Assembly: GCF_002994745.2 (NCBI RefSeq)
Contig: NC_037092.1
Span: 89,194,398-89,258,397 of the forward strand
DNA from: Rosa chinensis
Taxonomy: Eukaryota; Streptophyta; Magnoliopsida; Rosales; Rosaceae
Length of the DNA: 64,000 nucleotides
Direction: 5' to 3'
Made by a program: the position numbers and the translations under genes. The notes under the pieces were generated by a model, which saw only the letters and a program-made list of their open reading frames with translations, ran no database searches and was not told the origin of the DNA. Shown piece after piece: positions 1 through 10,483 of this stretch. Every line of letters begins with the position of its first letter. Position 1 is the first letter of the stretch.

Positions 1-690
1 GAATCTCTACTAGAGATCGGCGTTTAGATCGCCGGCTGAGGGTTCTGGTTCTTACTTGAAGAACCAGCCTAATGCAACAAGTGGGGTCGTTAGCACGGAT
101 TTTGGTGGGCAGCGAGATGGTTGCCCTGGTCTCCTACCTGGGGAGGCCGCCAAACTGATTAGGCTGTGGCAGCTTCTCGGAAGGGGCAGGTTCAGTGGCT
201 GGGTGTAAGGGGCATAGGGTGTGGGCAATGGGCCTTGGGCCTCTGCCTTCTTGGGTTGCAGATGCAATCTAGTGAATTGGGCCTTGGTTAGCCTAATTCC
301 CCTATTTTTCTCACACTTGGGTCAAGTTTGGGCTTTTTGGGGGTGGCATGTCCTGCATGTGTTCCTAGAATGTTGTTGTGGGTGTCAACAATGTTGCGAC
401 GTACACCAAAAGGGTCTTAGGCATCAAGATGTTCAGGACATTGGGTCCATTTTAGGGCAGTGTAAGATTCGGGAGTTTTACATTCTACATTTTCTTTTTC
501 AACAGTTCAATTAGGATTTTAGTTTTGTTGAAGTATGGACTTTAGTTTTTTAGATTTCTTTTAGATGTAGTACTCTTCATGAGCTTGCATTGTAATATGA
601 GAGGTGTTATGTACCCTTCATACTTGACCGAGAGAGGTCATATGATTTATCATCAATAAATTAGTCTTCCGTTGCCCTAAAAAAAAAAAC
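1..690 (+). other. Possible retroposon 3' end with poly(A) tail
   Basis: No convincing protein is readable here. The last 150 bases are T-rich and noncoding and run into CATCAATAAA, then a run of about 12 A at 679-690. Homology to the second copy of the downstream gene (near 62565) starts only about 20 bases after this A run. A sequence ending in poly(A) at the edge of a duplicated block looks like the 3' end of a LINE or other retroposon. No reverse transcriptase motif is visible because the window starts here. A host transcript end is an alternative. Confidence 0.3.
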
Positions 691-1158
691 AGCCGATTTG
701 CCCGGCACATAAGGATACTGTTAAACGAACTCAGCAACCAAAATTCACCCCATGCTTTCCACCATTACCCTTACACCAAAAAGGAGAAGACCAAAAAGCC
801 TGCAATACGCCAGCCGGTCCGGCGCCCTCTTTAAAGTTTCAGTACAACCAAACCTCCTTATAAGAACATCACAAGAAATATCTAGGGTAAATACGGTAGA
901 TTAGTCATATGGTTATTAAAATATTTATATTTTCTTGATCACCAGAACAAACTAATGAGATACCTTACAGCTTCAATTGAGCTACGTTGGTGAAGTGAAC
1001 AAAATCAGGTGGAGTGAACAAAAATCCTATATAGTTGGATCTATTGAAGAGTATGTACATGAAGAAATACCCTAAAAACTATTTTTTTTTCTTGTTCAAG
1101 GACGCTCATTCAAGCACCAATATTTTACCCCACCTGTCACGTCTGTTGAAATCCGTAG

Positions 1159-2600
1159 TCAAAACGCATTAGCAAATTCACCTCGAGCATTTCCCATGGC
1201 AGAAGTAACACTGATGTCACTGATAACTGGCTGGCGGATCACCTCATTGTTGTTGATGATTTCGGAACCCTCTTGAAGTTTACACGTTTTAAGATGAGAT
1301 TCAGTGATTGAAGATGGCTTCTCACTAGACCCAGTTTCAGTGGCCCCATTCTCAACAGGCAGCTCTTCCTTGTTGCAACATGATGTTGATGAGAACTTGA
1401 GCAATGGTTCCGAGTACACAACCATCGCATTGCCAAATGACTCTGAATCCTGACTACAATCTGAACCATTTATCATACAACCACGAACGCCGTCCAAGGT
1501 GGAAGGATTATCAGCAGACAGATTGTGCTTACTTGTGCTTCCATTCTCACTTCCAATTTCCATTCTATCATTTTCTAAAATGATACCTGAAGTTTCAGCC
1601 ACTACAACCATTTCTGATTGAACAGGCATAGATGGTCTGTTATAAACAGTATTGTCAGGGGGTCTTTTGCAAAGAACAGTAAGCGCAATATCGATATCAT
1701 GGCTGTGGTTACCATTAGGATTGGTTAATGCACAATGCTCCACAAAGTCCATTCCGTCCACACTTTCAATTTCCATGCTCTCATTTTCTATGACACCTGA
1801 AACTTGTGGTTCAACAGGCACAGATGCAGATGGGAAGGTATTCTTATATACTGTAGTGTCATTACATAGTTTTGAAATAACGGCGGCATTAACGTCATGG
1901 CTGTGGAGATCTTTAGAATAGGGCACTGTGCATTGCTCCACAAACTCCATGGTTGAACAAGGGATGTGAAGGGAGAGTGGATCCATACTCATTACATTTT
2001 TTGCGCAATTTTCATCAACATATCATCCTCATATCCACTTGAATTAGCGATAGGATCATCTGCGGAAAGCAAATCTTCAGTTTCTGTGCTAAACAAGGGC
2101 CTCTGTCTGCTTTCTGAGAGGACATGGCCAGACACAACATCAACAGAATGTGGGAGAAATACAGATGGATGAGGGTCAACATCCATCTCAGAAGAAGTGA
2201 TTTCTTCTCCACAACCGTCATTATATATGACATTTCCACATGCAACTGGACTACTCGTTTCAGTACCCACAGCAACATGCTCATCCGCACAACTATTCTC
2301 ATGATGAGATAATACTTCCTCACCTACTGGGCCCTCATTTACTAATTCTAGATCATCATCAGCTAAAGCTGCCTGATCCATTCTGATATTGCTGCTTTCC
2401 AAATTAGGTCCACTTAACTGGTTCTGTACAAAGACCGCTAAAGAAACACCGTGATCAAGAATTAAAGAATCATGAGGTGGGCAACGGAGCATATCAAGCA
2501 AGGCCAGGCGGAACTGCAATAAGCTGACAGATGGCAGATGATGACTTCTTTTCCTGCAGACACTAATAACCTTGAGTATATGCTCACACAGGTTCCCCAT
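1159..2600 (-). pseudogene. Unidentified host gene, C-terminal part, copy 1 (frameshifted)
   Basis: I do not recognise this protein. The minus strand carries about 480 codons in two frames: 1992-2600 and 1159-1992, ending in TGA at 1159-1161. The N-terminal part has a hydrophobic patch (SLLQFRLALLDML) and may follow an intron, since an AG acceptor lies just upstream. The rest is acidic, Ser-rich and low in structure, with repeated blocks of the type VIENESMEIESVDG and IILENDRMEIGSENG. Copy 2, at the right end of the window, continues in one frame where this copy breaks: it lacks one base near 2014. This copy therefore has a single-base frameshift. Upstream exons are not resolved; the MORF fragment begins about 325 bases further upstream. 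Confidence 0.55.
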
Positions 2601-2924
2601 TTGTGCTCAGCTGCAGTTGCAAATACTGAATTGTGAACCAGAGTTCCAAGCAATATAAGGCTTTTCTTGATCAAGCTGGTCTGTTACTTTTGCACAGGTG
2701 CCTTCATTGACAACATTAGAGTCTGGGATCTCCAAAGCTGTTCACCAAGATGTTAAACCGCTCACCCACTCATTTTTCCAGTATCGTGCAGAAAAATAAA
2801 GAATCCGGCAACACAAAAATAACTGAAGGTACACTTGTTTAAGGAAAAGTCAGTCTCAGGACTATCTTGACTTTTTTAAAAGTCTCAGGATGATTGAAGA
2901 TAACATAAAGTGCTCTGAAATTAC

Positions 2925-4646
2925 CATTAAACTTCTCAGACTCTTCCTCAGTCATCAACACCTGAAAGCCTGTATACGTTGTTGTGCTAAAAGCATAAAT
3001 TTTCTTTTTTGCCTCTTACACACTGAATCACAAATAAAATAACCAATTAAAGTTCCATAACCAAATAACCGATATGGTTCGATATATTAAAGCAGAAAAA
3101 TGAAGCAATGAGGCATCAGTTGGCAATCCAAAACAATGTGCTTTAATCACTGAATGCATCGAACAAACAATGAACCATACACAACCAAGCATTACATTAC
3201 ATCCGAAATAAAACCAGAAAAACAACCAATCAGGCAATTGGCGTCAATCAACTTGCAATGATTAACACAACACTCAAGCATTAATCATAATTTCATGACA
3301 ACGTGGCAAAGACAATGGCAAGCCCAACAGAGATATTCCAGAGACAGAACAAAATAACTAGTTACAGTACCACATGACCCAGTTCATTCTTAAACAAAAT
3401 GAATCATATAGCAGCAAGCTGCTAACTCACCCTAATTCTCTCAAATTAAAGAAAAGCTTTTAAGCTGATACATAATAAACAATTAAAGTTTCATAGGCTA
3501 AAGAGTAAACAGATGCAAATGCCGGAAAGCTGGGTTATTTTATTCAGTCCCTAATCCTGTGTAACAAACGGGCCCACAGTTTGTTTGAGCTCTGGCCTGT
3601 ATGTTCGATATCTTTCTAAAAAAATAAAATACAAAATACAAATTCTGGCCAATGTATGTATTTACAAATCCAGTGTCCATGTAGTCACCAGCAAGTTATA
3701 TCTCTCTGATTCCGACTCCACACCTATACATACGTATTTCGAGTCCCCCTCTAACTATGTGCAAATGGGACTTTGTGTCCCAAGCGACTTCATTTGACTC
3801 GATCATCCTGTCAAAACTCATTTTTAACAAGACCATACTTGAAATCAACGAGTGAGTTGAAAACACTTTCATCGTATTCAAGCCTAATAACGGTGGTAGC
3901 TCTGGCTAAAACCAGTCACCATTTACAAGCAGTGACGAAATACTAGCACATGAACTAACACAAGGTTAATATTTTTGGCAGAAAGCTAGGCATAGTAGGC
4001 AAGGCAGAAAAAAAATCCAAAGAAGGGAGATATGTATAAGCTGAAACTTCTGCTTTGCTTTGAATGGTGTTAGTTTTTTCATTTCCTCTATCATTCAATT
4101 CGGTTAAACTGGTCGATGGCTCCGCTATTGGCCCTAGCTAACATTCAATTGGCTCTGTAATACAGCATCTAACAGCAATAACATTACCAACCAACCAACC
4201 CAATTTTGCAAGCAAGTTTACACTAAAAGAAGTACACACATGTAGAGAGAGAGAGGTGACCTGATATTCAAGCCTCTGGCACAGGTTTCCTCATAAGTTC
4301 TGACCATCTCTTCGGGAGAAGGCTTGTTATCTCTGGGGAAATCCATGACGATGAGCCAGTGGTTGTAATCGCAGCCTTCGAAGAGTATGGTGTCGGGGCC
4401 AATCTCGTCATTTTGGTTGTTGCTACCGTAAGGCGGCCGTGCAGAAGAGAAGGAGGACGACCTGAATGATCGAGATTGGAATCGGAATTGGAGAGATTGA
4501 ACAACGGCGGGGGAGGAGGAGGAAGGGGAAGGGGAAGAGGAGCGTGGGACAGAGGAGAGTGCGGAGGTGGACGATAGAGAGCGGTGGAAATTTGCGACGA
4601 GGCTGCTGCTTAGGCTTCGCCGGAGGCGGAGAAGGTTCTGCGCCAT
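2925..4646 (-). pseudogene. MORF/DAG-family organellar RNA-editing factor fragment (exons 1-2)
   Basis: Exon 1 (4646 to 4261) begins with ATG and encodes a Ser/Arg-rich transit-peptide-like N-terminus, then the family signature ILFEGCDYNHWLIVMDFP and a PEEMVRTYEETC block, ending at a CAG|GTCACC donor. Exon 2 (3022 to 2925) encodes the expected AKKKIYAFSTTTYTGFQV block and ends at an AATG|GTAATT donor. MORF proteins act in mitochondria or chloroplasts by binding PPR editing factors. Exon 2 is damaged: the residues before EAKKK carry an in-frame TAA and the intron phase no longer matches. The next family exon (the LPDSY block) is absent; the sequence instead runs toward the unidentified gene. 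Bases 3023-4260 are intron-like and AT-rich, with nothing else recognisable. Confidence 0.7.
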
Positions 4647-5081
4647 GGGGTTGATTTCTGGTGCAGAGAGAGAGTGAGAGAGAGAGAGACTTTGCTAGGG
4701 TTTTACAGTGTTTTGTGTTTGGGGGGACTATCTATCGGGGTTTAATTGGAAACTCATGTCATTCTATAAATATTCTCAACCCAAAAAAAAAAAAAAACAA
4801 CTCTGGTACATTTATTTATTGGCAAAATGATTAAATTATCCTTCTGATTTTTACCATGGCTGTCGTTTTACCCATAACATTTGAATTTTGGTTATTTACA
4901 CTTATTTTTCTAATGGTTGCAATTTACACCCTACTAATAGACTTTCTTTATAATCTTTGTTGAAATTTAGAATTAAGCAGGTGTACATACTTGCTTATGC
5001 CTTCCTCTTCCATCTAACGTTGCAACTAATCTCTTTCTTCATCATATGAAATAGCATGCTCAGCTAATGTGAGACAATCTA
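4647..5081. other. MORF 5' flank: (AG)n stretch, poly(A) run, no gene
   Basis: The region upstream of the MORF start codon holds an AG microsatellite (about 4666-4691), typical of plant 5' leaders, and an A run near 4782-4797. The rest is AT-rich and I see no coding signal. Confidence 0.4.
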
Positions 5082-5288
5082 ATGGTACCTGAGTTAAGTA
5101 CTAAATTTATTGCCAAGTCACTTGGTCTTGTTGAGACAGCTGAAGGTTTTAGGAGTGTGAAAGAGGATGCAATTGTTGAGCATGATGACACCACGAAGAA
5201 AAGGGGAAGACTGCTGGGATCCAAAAATAAGAACCCCGCCCTAAATCAAAGAAAGCTGCTATTGCTACGGTTGTTGAAGAAGTTCTAA
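5082..5288 (+). mobile_element. Short retroelement-like coding fragment
   Basis: A 68-codon open frame contains KKRGRLLGSKNKNP, close to the KRGRPxGSKDKNP motif often seen in the linker between integrase and reverse transcriptase of plant Ty1/copia polyproteins. No other copia domain is near, so if the assignment is right this is a relic. The frame ends in a Lys/Leu-rich tail and meets the truncated gypsy element about 50 bases further on. The motif alone is weak evidence, and a fragment of an AT-hook-like host gene is an alternative. Confidence 0.3.
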
Positions 5289-5343
5289 AGCTGTTTTACA
5301 CACAAAACCTCCTAGCCTTAGTTAGAAGGACAAGGAAAAAAAT

Positions 5344-6168
5344 TTAGTTTTTTTTTTTTGCATATTCACTATGACATTGTGACTGTGCCCTCTGCAAGTT
5401 TCTTTTGATAACTGCTAGTAATTCATCTCTGTTCCTCAATTGTTCATCCACTAAAGCTACTGCTGTGGAGCCTAGTAGGTAGGGAATTATGGGAAGTGGT
5501 GCATAGCCATATAGTGCCTGGAATGGAGTCATCCTCAAGGCTGAGTGGTACGCAGTGTTATACCACCATTCAGCCCACGGCAAGGCTTGCACCCAAGTGT
5601 GAGGTTTATCTCCCACAACACATCGTAGGTACTGCTCCAATGTTCGATTTAGATTTTTAGTTTGTCCATCTGTTTGAGGGTGGTAAGCTGCAGATCGACT
5701 GAGTTTAGTATCCTGCAATTTGAAAAAGGATTCCCAAAATAGGCTGAGAAATATAAGGTCCCTATCTGAGATAATATCCTCAGGCAGCCCATGTAGCTTG
5801 AATATTTCACCGATGAAAGCCTTGGCAACAGACACGGCTGTATATGGATGAGACAATGGGACAAAGTGAGCATACTTGGTGAGTTTGTCGATCACAACCC
5901 ATATCACTGATTTCCCTTCGGACTTTGGCAAGCCTACAATGAAATCCATTGATATTACACTCCAAGCTTTCTCAGGTATAGTGTGTGGTTGTAGCAATCC
6001 GGGAGGCAGGATGGTTTCATAGTGATTCCGTTGACAAATATCACAGTTAGCCACAAAGATTTTGACATCTTTTTGCATACCAGACCATGCAAAGTTCCTG
6101 TGTATGCGTTTGTATGTTCTTGTCCTCCCTGCATGACCTCCGAGTAAGCCTTCATGAAACTCTACCAT
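5344..6168 (-). pseudogene. Gypsy integrase fragment with catalytic Glu replaced by Lys
   Basis: The integrase opens with an H2C2 zinc-binding segment (HEGLLGGHAGRTRTYKR ... CDICQRN) and continues with the catalytic core. The first Asp is in SMDFIVGLPKS and the second in ISDRDLIF. The third DDE residue normally lies in HPQTDGQTEVVNR; here the segment reads YHPQTDGQTKNLNR, so the expected Glu codon is a Lys codon (AAA). The C-terminal domain is cut off after QSQCHSEYAKKKN. An in-frame stop at 6226-6228 separates this part from the upstream RT, in the same frame. Confidence 0.85.
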
Positions 6169-6225
6169 GACCTTGTGTCTCCAATTGTCAATAGTAGGGA
6201 CATAAACTCTTCCTTTGTAAAACAG

Positions 6226-8055
6226 TTAGGAGTTGACGAGTGAGTAGTGCTTCTTATTATGGGGATCCATTTGCAGGGATTGCATGATTTGAGAGGCCTC
6301 AGGGTTTTGCTTACAAGCTTGTTGTATTTCTAAAACATACTTGTGAATTGGCTGTGAAGCTCCACTAATCGCTGCAAGGTCTACGGTGTGGGACAAGGCA
6401 TCAGGAGCAACGTTACTCTTCCCAGCCTTATATTGTATAGAGTAGTCGTACCCCATTAACTTCAGTAGCCATTTTTGTTGAGCTGGAGTGGTGATTCTTT
6501 GGTTCAAGAAATGCTCGATGGTCTTGTGATCTGTGTATATCTTGAAGTGATGCCCTAGTAGATAAGGCCGCCAATGCTGCACTGCCGAGATAACAGCCAA
6601 CATTTCTTTGTCATAGACCGAAAGGGCTAGGTGTCTTTGAGCCAATGCCTTGCTCATGTAGGCAACAGGATGCCCTTCCTGAGATAATACTGCACCTAAA
6701 CCCAAATCAGACGCATCATACTCAATTACAAACTCCTTGGAGAAGTCTGGAATGGCCAAAACTGGAGTGGATATTAGAGCTTCCTTTAAAGTCTCAAATG
6801 CCTTCAAAGCTTCCGTGGTCCAATGAAATCCCTCCTTCTTAAGCATGTTGGTTAGAGGCTTAGCGATAATTCCAAACCCCCTCACATACTTTCTGTAATA
6901 TTCGGCTAACCCTAGGAATCCCCTTAATTGTTTGAGATTCTTTGGTTTTGGCCATTTCCTAATGCACTCAATCTTGGAGGGATCCACAGCTACTCCTGCC
7001 GCACTAATGACATGCCCGAGGTACTCCACCTTTGAAGTGCCAAAGCTGCATTTGCTTTCTTTCACAGTGAGTGAGTGTTGTAATAGTCGTTGGAAGACTA
7101 GCTCCAAGTGCTGAAGATGTGTCTCAAGGGTAGGGCTGTAGATTAAGATATCATCAAAGAAGACTAACACAAATCTCCTCAGGTAATCCCGTAACACTTC
7201 ATTCATTACTGATTGAAAGGTGGAAGGCGCATTTGTCAACCCAAAAGGCATCACTAGGAATTCATAATGACCGGAATGAGTTTGAAATGCCGTTTTGCTA
7301 ATATCTTGCTCGGCCATTCTAATTTGATGATAGCCGGATCGTAAATCCAGTTTGGTAAACACAGTGGCCCCATGTACTTCATCGATCAATTCATCCACAA
7401 CTGGTATAGGGTATTTGTCTTTCACTGTAGCTGCATTGAGTGACCTATAATCCACACACATCCTCCAAGTTCCATCTTTCTTTTTAACCGGCAATACAGG
7501 TGATGAAAATGGACTTACACTTGGTCTGATGATTCCTGCATCCAACAATTCTTGCACAATCTTTTCAATTTCTGCCTTTTGAAAGTGGGGATACTTGTAG
7601 GTTCGAACATTTATGGCTACTGTGTTAGGTACTAGCTCAATCTTGTGATCTTGTGGCCTTGCTGGTGGTAGAGAACTAGGAGTCTCGAACAACTCAGAAT
7701 ACTTGTGGATCAGCTTCAAAATATCAGGGTGAGTTGTTTCCTTGGTCGGGGAATTTATCACCATGTTGAGTTGGACTAGTATAGCTTCCCTCTCTTTCTT
7801 GAGTAACCTAGACATTACCTTGCAACCTACCACGACAGCTTGAGTTTCAGTTTCACCTTGCAATGCATATTCCTTTTTCCTGTAGTGAAACTTCATCCTC
7901 ATGGTCTCAAAATTCCATGTTATGTCTCCTAAAGTCCTCAACCAAGTAGCCCCAAGAACGATTTCACACCCTGAAATAGGTAATATATAGAAATTAGCAG
8001 AAAAATGAAATTGTTGTAGACATAGCTCAAGTGTAACCTGTCCCTTAATGTGCAT
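6226..8055 (-). pseudogene. Gypsy reverse transcriptase and RNase H
   Basis: This is a 609-codon open frame. RT motifs include KKDGTWRMCVDYRSLN, KLDLRSGYHQIRM, MPFGLTNAPSTFQ and the catalytic FFDDILIYS box. RNase H follows with EYDASDLGLGAVLSQ, KEMLAVISAVQHWRPYL and YTDHKTIEHFL, then a connector toward integrase. The frame is bounded by nonsense codons that interrupt an otherwise continuous gag-pol frame: one at 8116 upstream and one at 6226 downstream. The core domains are intact, but the element is disabled elsewhere. Confidence 0.88.
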
Positions 8056-8115
8056 AATTGCCCCACTAGCAAGCCGAACTCTGATGGGGTGGATAGATTG
8101 AACCTTGGCCTTAGA

Positions 8116-8841
8116 CTACTTAATAAGTGCAGGATGAATGAAGTTGTGGGAAGCTCCCGAATCGATTAACACATGTGCCTTTCTGTTATAAACCTCCCCC
8201 TTAAGTTGCATAGTTGATGTGTGACTTCCATCCCCCATAACCTGCAATTCCACTTCCTGATTTTCAACTTCTTCCTCAGGGTGTTGTACCTCTCTCACCT
8301 CAGCATTTGGATTCGGGACTGGCATCTCTCTTTCTTCCTGCATGACCTCAATTATCATAGCTTGGCCCCTTCTACAATTGTGGCCAGGCCGGAATATCTC
8401 GTCACAAAAGAAGCACTGATTTCGTGCTCTTCTTTCCTGGTACTCAGCTTGAGTTAGCCTCTTGCACCCACCACCTTGGTTATTAGCCCCTACTGGTTGA
8501 GCAGCTTGTATCCTAGCAGGATTAGTGGGTGGTGCTCCTCTGTAATAGCCACCTGCATTTGTTATAGTGGCAGGTCTAGGTTGAACAACATGGTTGTTTC
8601 TGTTAGCAAAATTTCCCTTAGAGCTATGCCTGAGGTTCAACTCTCTCTCTTCGAATATTTTGGCCATCTCACATGCTTCATATAGAGTCCTAGGCTTCTG
8701 GACCTTTACATCTGCTCTAATGTTATCTTTAAGGCCCCCCAAAAAACAAGAAAGCAAAAGTTGTTGAGAGAATCTCGGAGCTCTCCTAGACAACTTAGTG
8801 AACTGCTCAATATACTGTTCCACACTCCCAACCTGTGACAT
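8116..8841 (-). pseudogene. Gypsy gag C-terminus, zinc knuckle and protease
   Basis: The N-terminal part is the end of a retrotransposon gag domain (VEQYIEQFTKLSRRAP). A Cys/His motif of the type C-x2-C-x7-H-x2-C follows (CFFCDEIFRPGHNC), as in many plant gypsy gag proteins. The aspartic protease signature VLIDSGASHNFIHP lies near the end. The frame stops at TAG (8116-8118) but continues in the same frame into the RT portion, so this is one nonsense mutation. Upstream, a one-base shift near 8845 separates it from the rest of gag. Confidence 0.82.
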
Positions 8842-8846
8842 TCTGG

Positions 8847-10125
8847 CTATGTGGCTTGGTAATCAACGACATTATGGCCACTGAATTCTCTCATTAGTAA
8901 ATCAGCCAACCCCAGCCAAGTGTTTGGGAACTCATGTTCAAACATAAACCATATATCAGAGGCTTTCTCAGTTAAGTGCATAGTAGCAAGGGTTAATTTT
9001 CTGTCTTCTGGCACTTGATAAAATTCAAAATACTGTTCAGCCTTATTCAACCACTCCATAGGGTCCCCTCCACTGAAAACATTAAGCTCCAACTTCATTT
9101 GTTTCATAGTTGGTAAGCTCGGGTCAAAGTGATGGTGATGGGGTGGTTGGAATAGTTGTTGTTGATATCCATAAGACTGTTGCTGATGAAAGTTGGCTCC
9201 TGACAGTGAGTTTGGTATGTAATTATGTGGCATAGGAGTTGTAGTAGCGGCAAAAGTAGGGTAAGCTGTGGCCATAGAGTGTGGCATAAATGACTGTGAG
9301 TAGCAGTGGTTTGTCATGTGGTTTGTCATAGCTGGTGGTGGTTGTGTAGGCATATCCACAAAACTCATGGGTGTGTGAGAGAAGGGTCCCGAATAGGACA
9401 TAGTGAAGGGATCGGAGCTGCTTCCCATGGGTCCGTGTGAGGAGTTAAACTGTTGGCTGTTGGGATAGCATAAGGTCCAGACGGACCAATGAATTGATTG
9501 AAAGGTTGCGATCCAAAATTGGAATGCTGGTAATAGTGAGTTTGAAGTTGCTCACTCTGCACTTGTGAACGAATTAATTCACATCCTCCCTGTTTCTACT
9601 GTCTATGTTAATGGGGTTAGGTACCAAGGCTCCAGAAGCATTTGTAAACAACACATTATTGGGTCCCAATTCCACAGAGGCATTAACATTTCCAGTAGCA
9701 ACTTCACTCAAAACAACTAGAGGTACCTCATTGTTTGGTGGGTTTAAGAATAAAGTGTGAGGTTGAGAAACGCTACGTACTAGCAGTAGGGGTTCCAGTG
9801 GTTGTTATGTAGGCCCTTGTGGAAGACGCCGAGTCCATTCTCGCAGCTAAAATTGGTGAGCCAGACGTAGGAGGCAAAGACCCAAATTTCAGTGGGGAGG
9901 AGTCAAGGTGAGCTACAGCTGCGAAGTGTCCTTCATAGATCTGAGTTCATTCATCATCTCAGTCCGGAATGAGTTGAAGGAGTCTTGGTACACATTCAGA
10001 GTAGACTGGAGTTCATTAAGTCTAGCCGTAGTCTCATCCTTGTGCACTTGTAGATCGAACTTCACACTGGTGAGCTCTCCCGAAGCTTGAGGAAGAGCTC
10101 CTCCTACCCCTTTGTGTTTAACCAT
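8847..10125 (-). pseudogene. Gypsy gag N-terminal region, several frames
   Basis: Three frames together make the 5' part of gag: 9913-10125 (begins MVKHKGVGGALPQ just after the primer site), 9365-9562 (Gln/Tyr/Pro-rich), and 8847-9428. The last of these is Pro/His/Gln-rich and then shows the gag core: FSGGDPMEWLNKAEQYFEF, and WLGLADLLMREFSG near the end. At least two frameshifts separate them. Bases 9563-9912 belong to the same gag but are not open in any one frame. Confidence 0.7.
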
Positions 10126-10143
10126 CGCTCCCCAAAATCGAGA

Positions 10144-10155
10144 GCTCTGATACCA
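10144..10155 (-). other. Primer-binding site, initiator tRNA-Met
   Basis: The minus strand reads TGGTATCAGAGC two bases inside the LTR boundary, complementary to the 3' end of plant initiator tRNA-Met. It fixes the 5' LTR end and the orientation of the gypsy element. Confidence 0.9.
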
Positions 10156-10157
10156 GT

Positions 10158-10477
10158 TGATGGGGATCTACCCTAGTATCGATTGCAGAGAGGAAAGGAA
10201 AATTGAAACAAGCAAAGGAAAATTATATTTCTTCAAAAGTGGTTGCGCAGAACCCTAGTACAGCCATATATACTAGACTAAATGGCTATGATGGAGCCAC
10301 GTCTCCCCCGACAAGCAAATCAAAAAAGACCCTAATACAAGTTTAATTAATTAAACTAAGTTCTGTAATAAAATATAAGTCTACCTAATTAATGATGGCC
10401 ACGTGCGTCCTATGCTAACGAGCAACCCAACCTAATTAAATATTCCTTCAAGGCTGATCAATACTTGACTCGTAACA
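10158..10477 (-). repeat. 5' LTR of the minus-strand gypsy element
   Basis: This 320-bp segment begins TGTTACGAG and ends CCCATCA on minus (TG...CA), directly upstream of the primer site. RLP pseudogene sequence begins right after its outer end. No partner LTR is present at the other end of the element. Confidence 0.8.
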
Positions 10478-10483
10478 AGGTAT

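Larger units (their letters stand above)
5341..10477 (-). mobile_element. Ty3/gypsy LTR retrotransposon, 3'-truncated, inside RLP copy 1
   Basis: On minus the order is 5' LTR (10477 to 10158), tRNA-iMet primer site, gag, protease, RT, RNase H, integrase. The element stops inside the integrase C-terminus at a poly(T) stretch near 5341-5360, and no 3' LTR follows, so no LTR dating is possible. The RLP pseudogene resumes within 7 bases of the LTR's outer end, so the element entered an RLP exon and the left flank was later lost. The coding part carries at least two nonsense codons (6226, 8116) and frameshifts near 8845 and 9400. Domain order is Ty3/gypsy; the lineage is undetermined because the C-terminus is missing. 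Confidence 0.85.

Noticed and set aside
221..514. 97-codon ORF in the first 500 bases
   Set aside because: Low-complexity Cys/Trp/Phe composition and no domain; more likely noncoding retroposon or UTR sequence.
5341..5420. Chromodomain at the end of the gypsy integrase
   Set aside because: The integrase ends before that region, so the chromovirus status cannot be judged.
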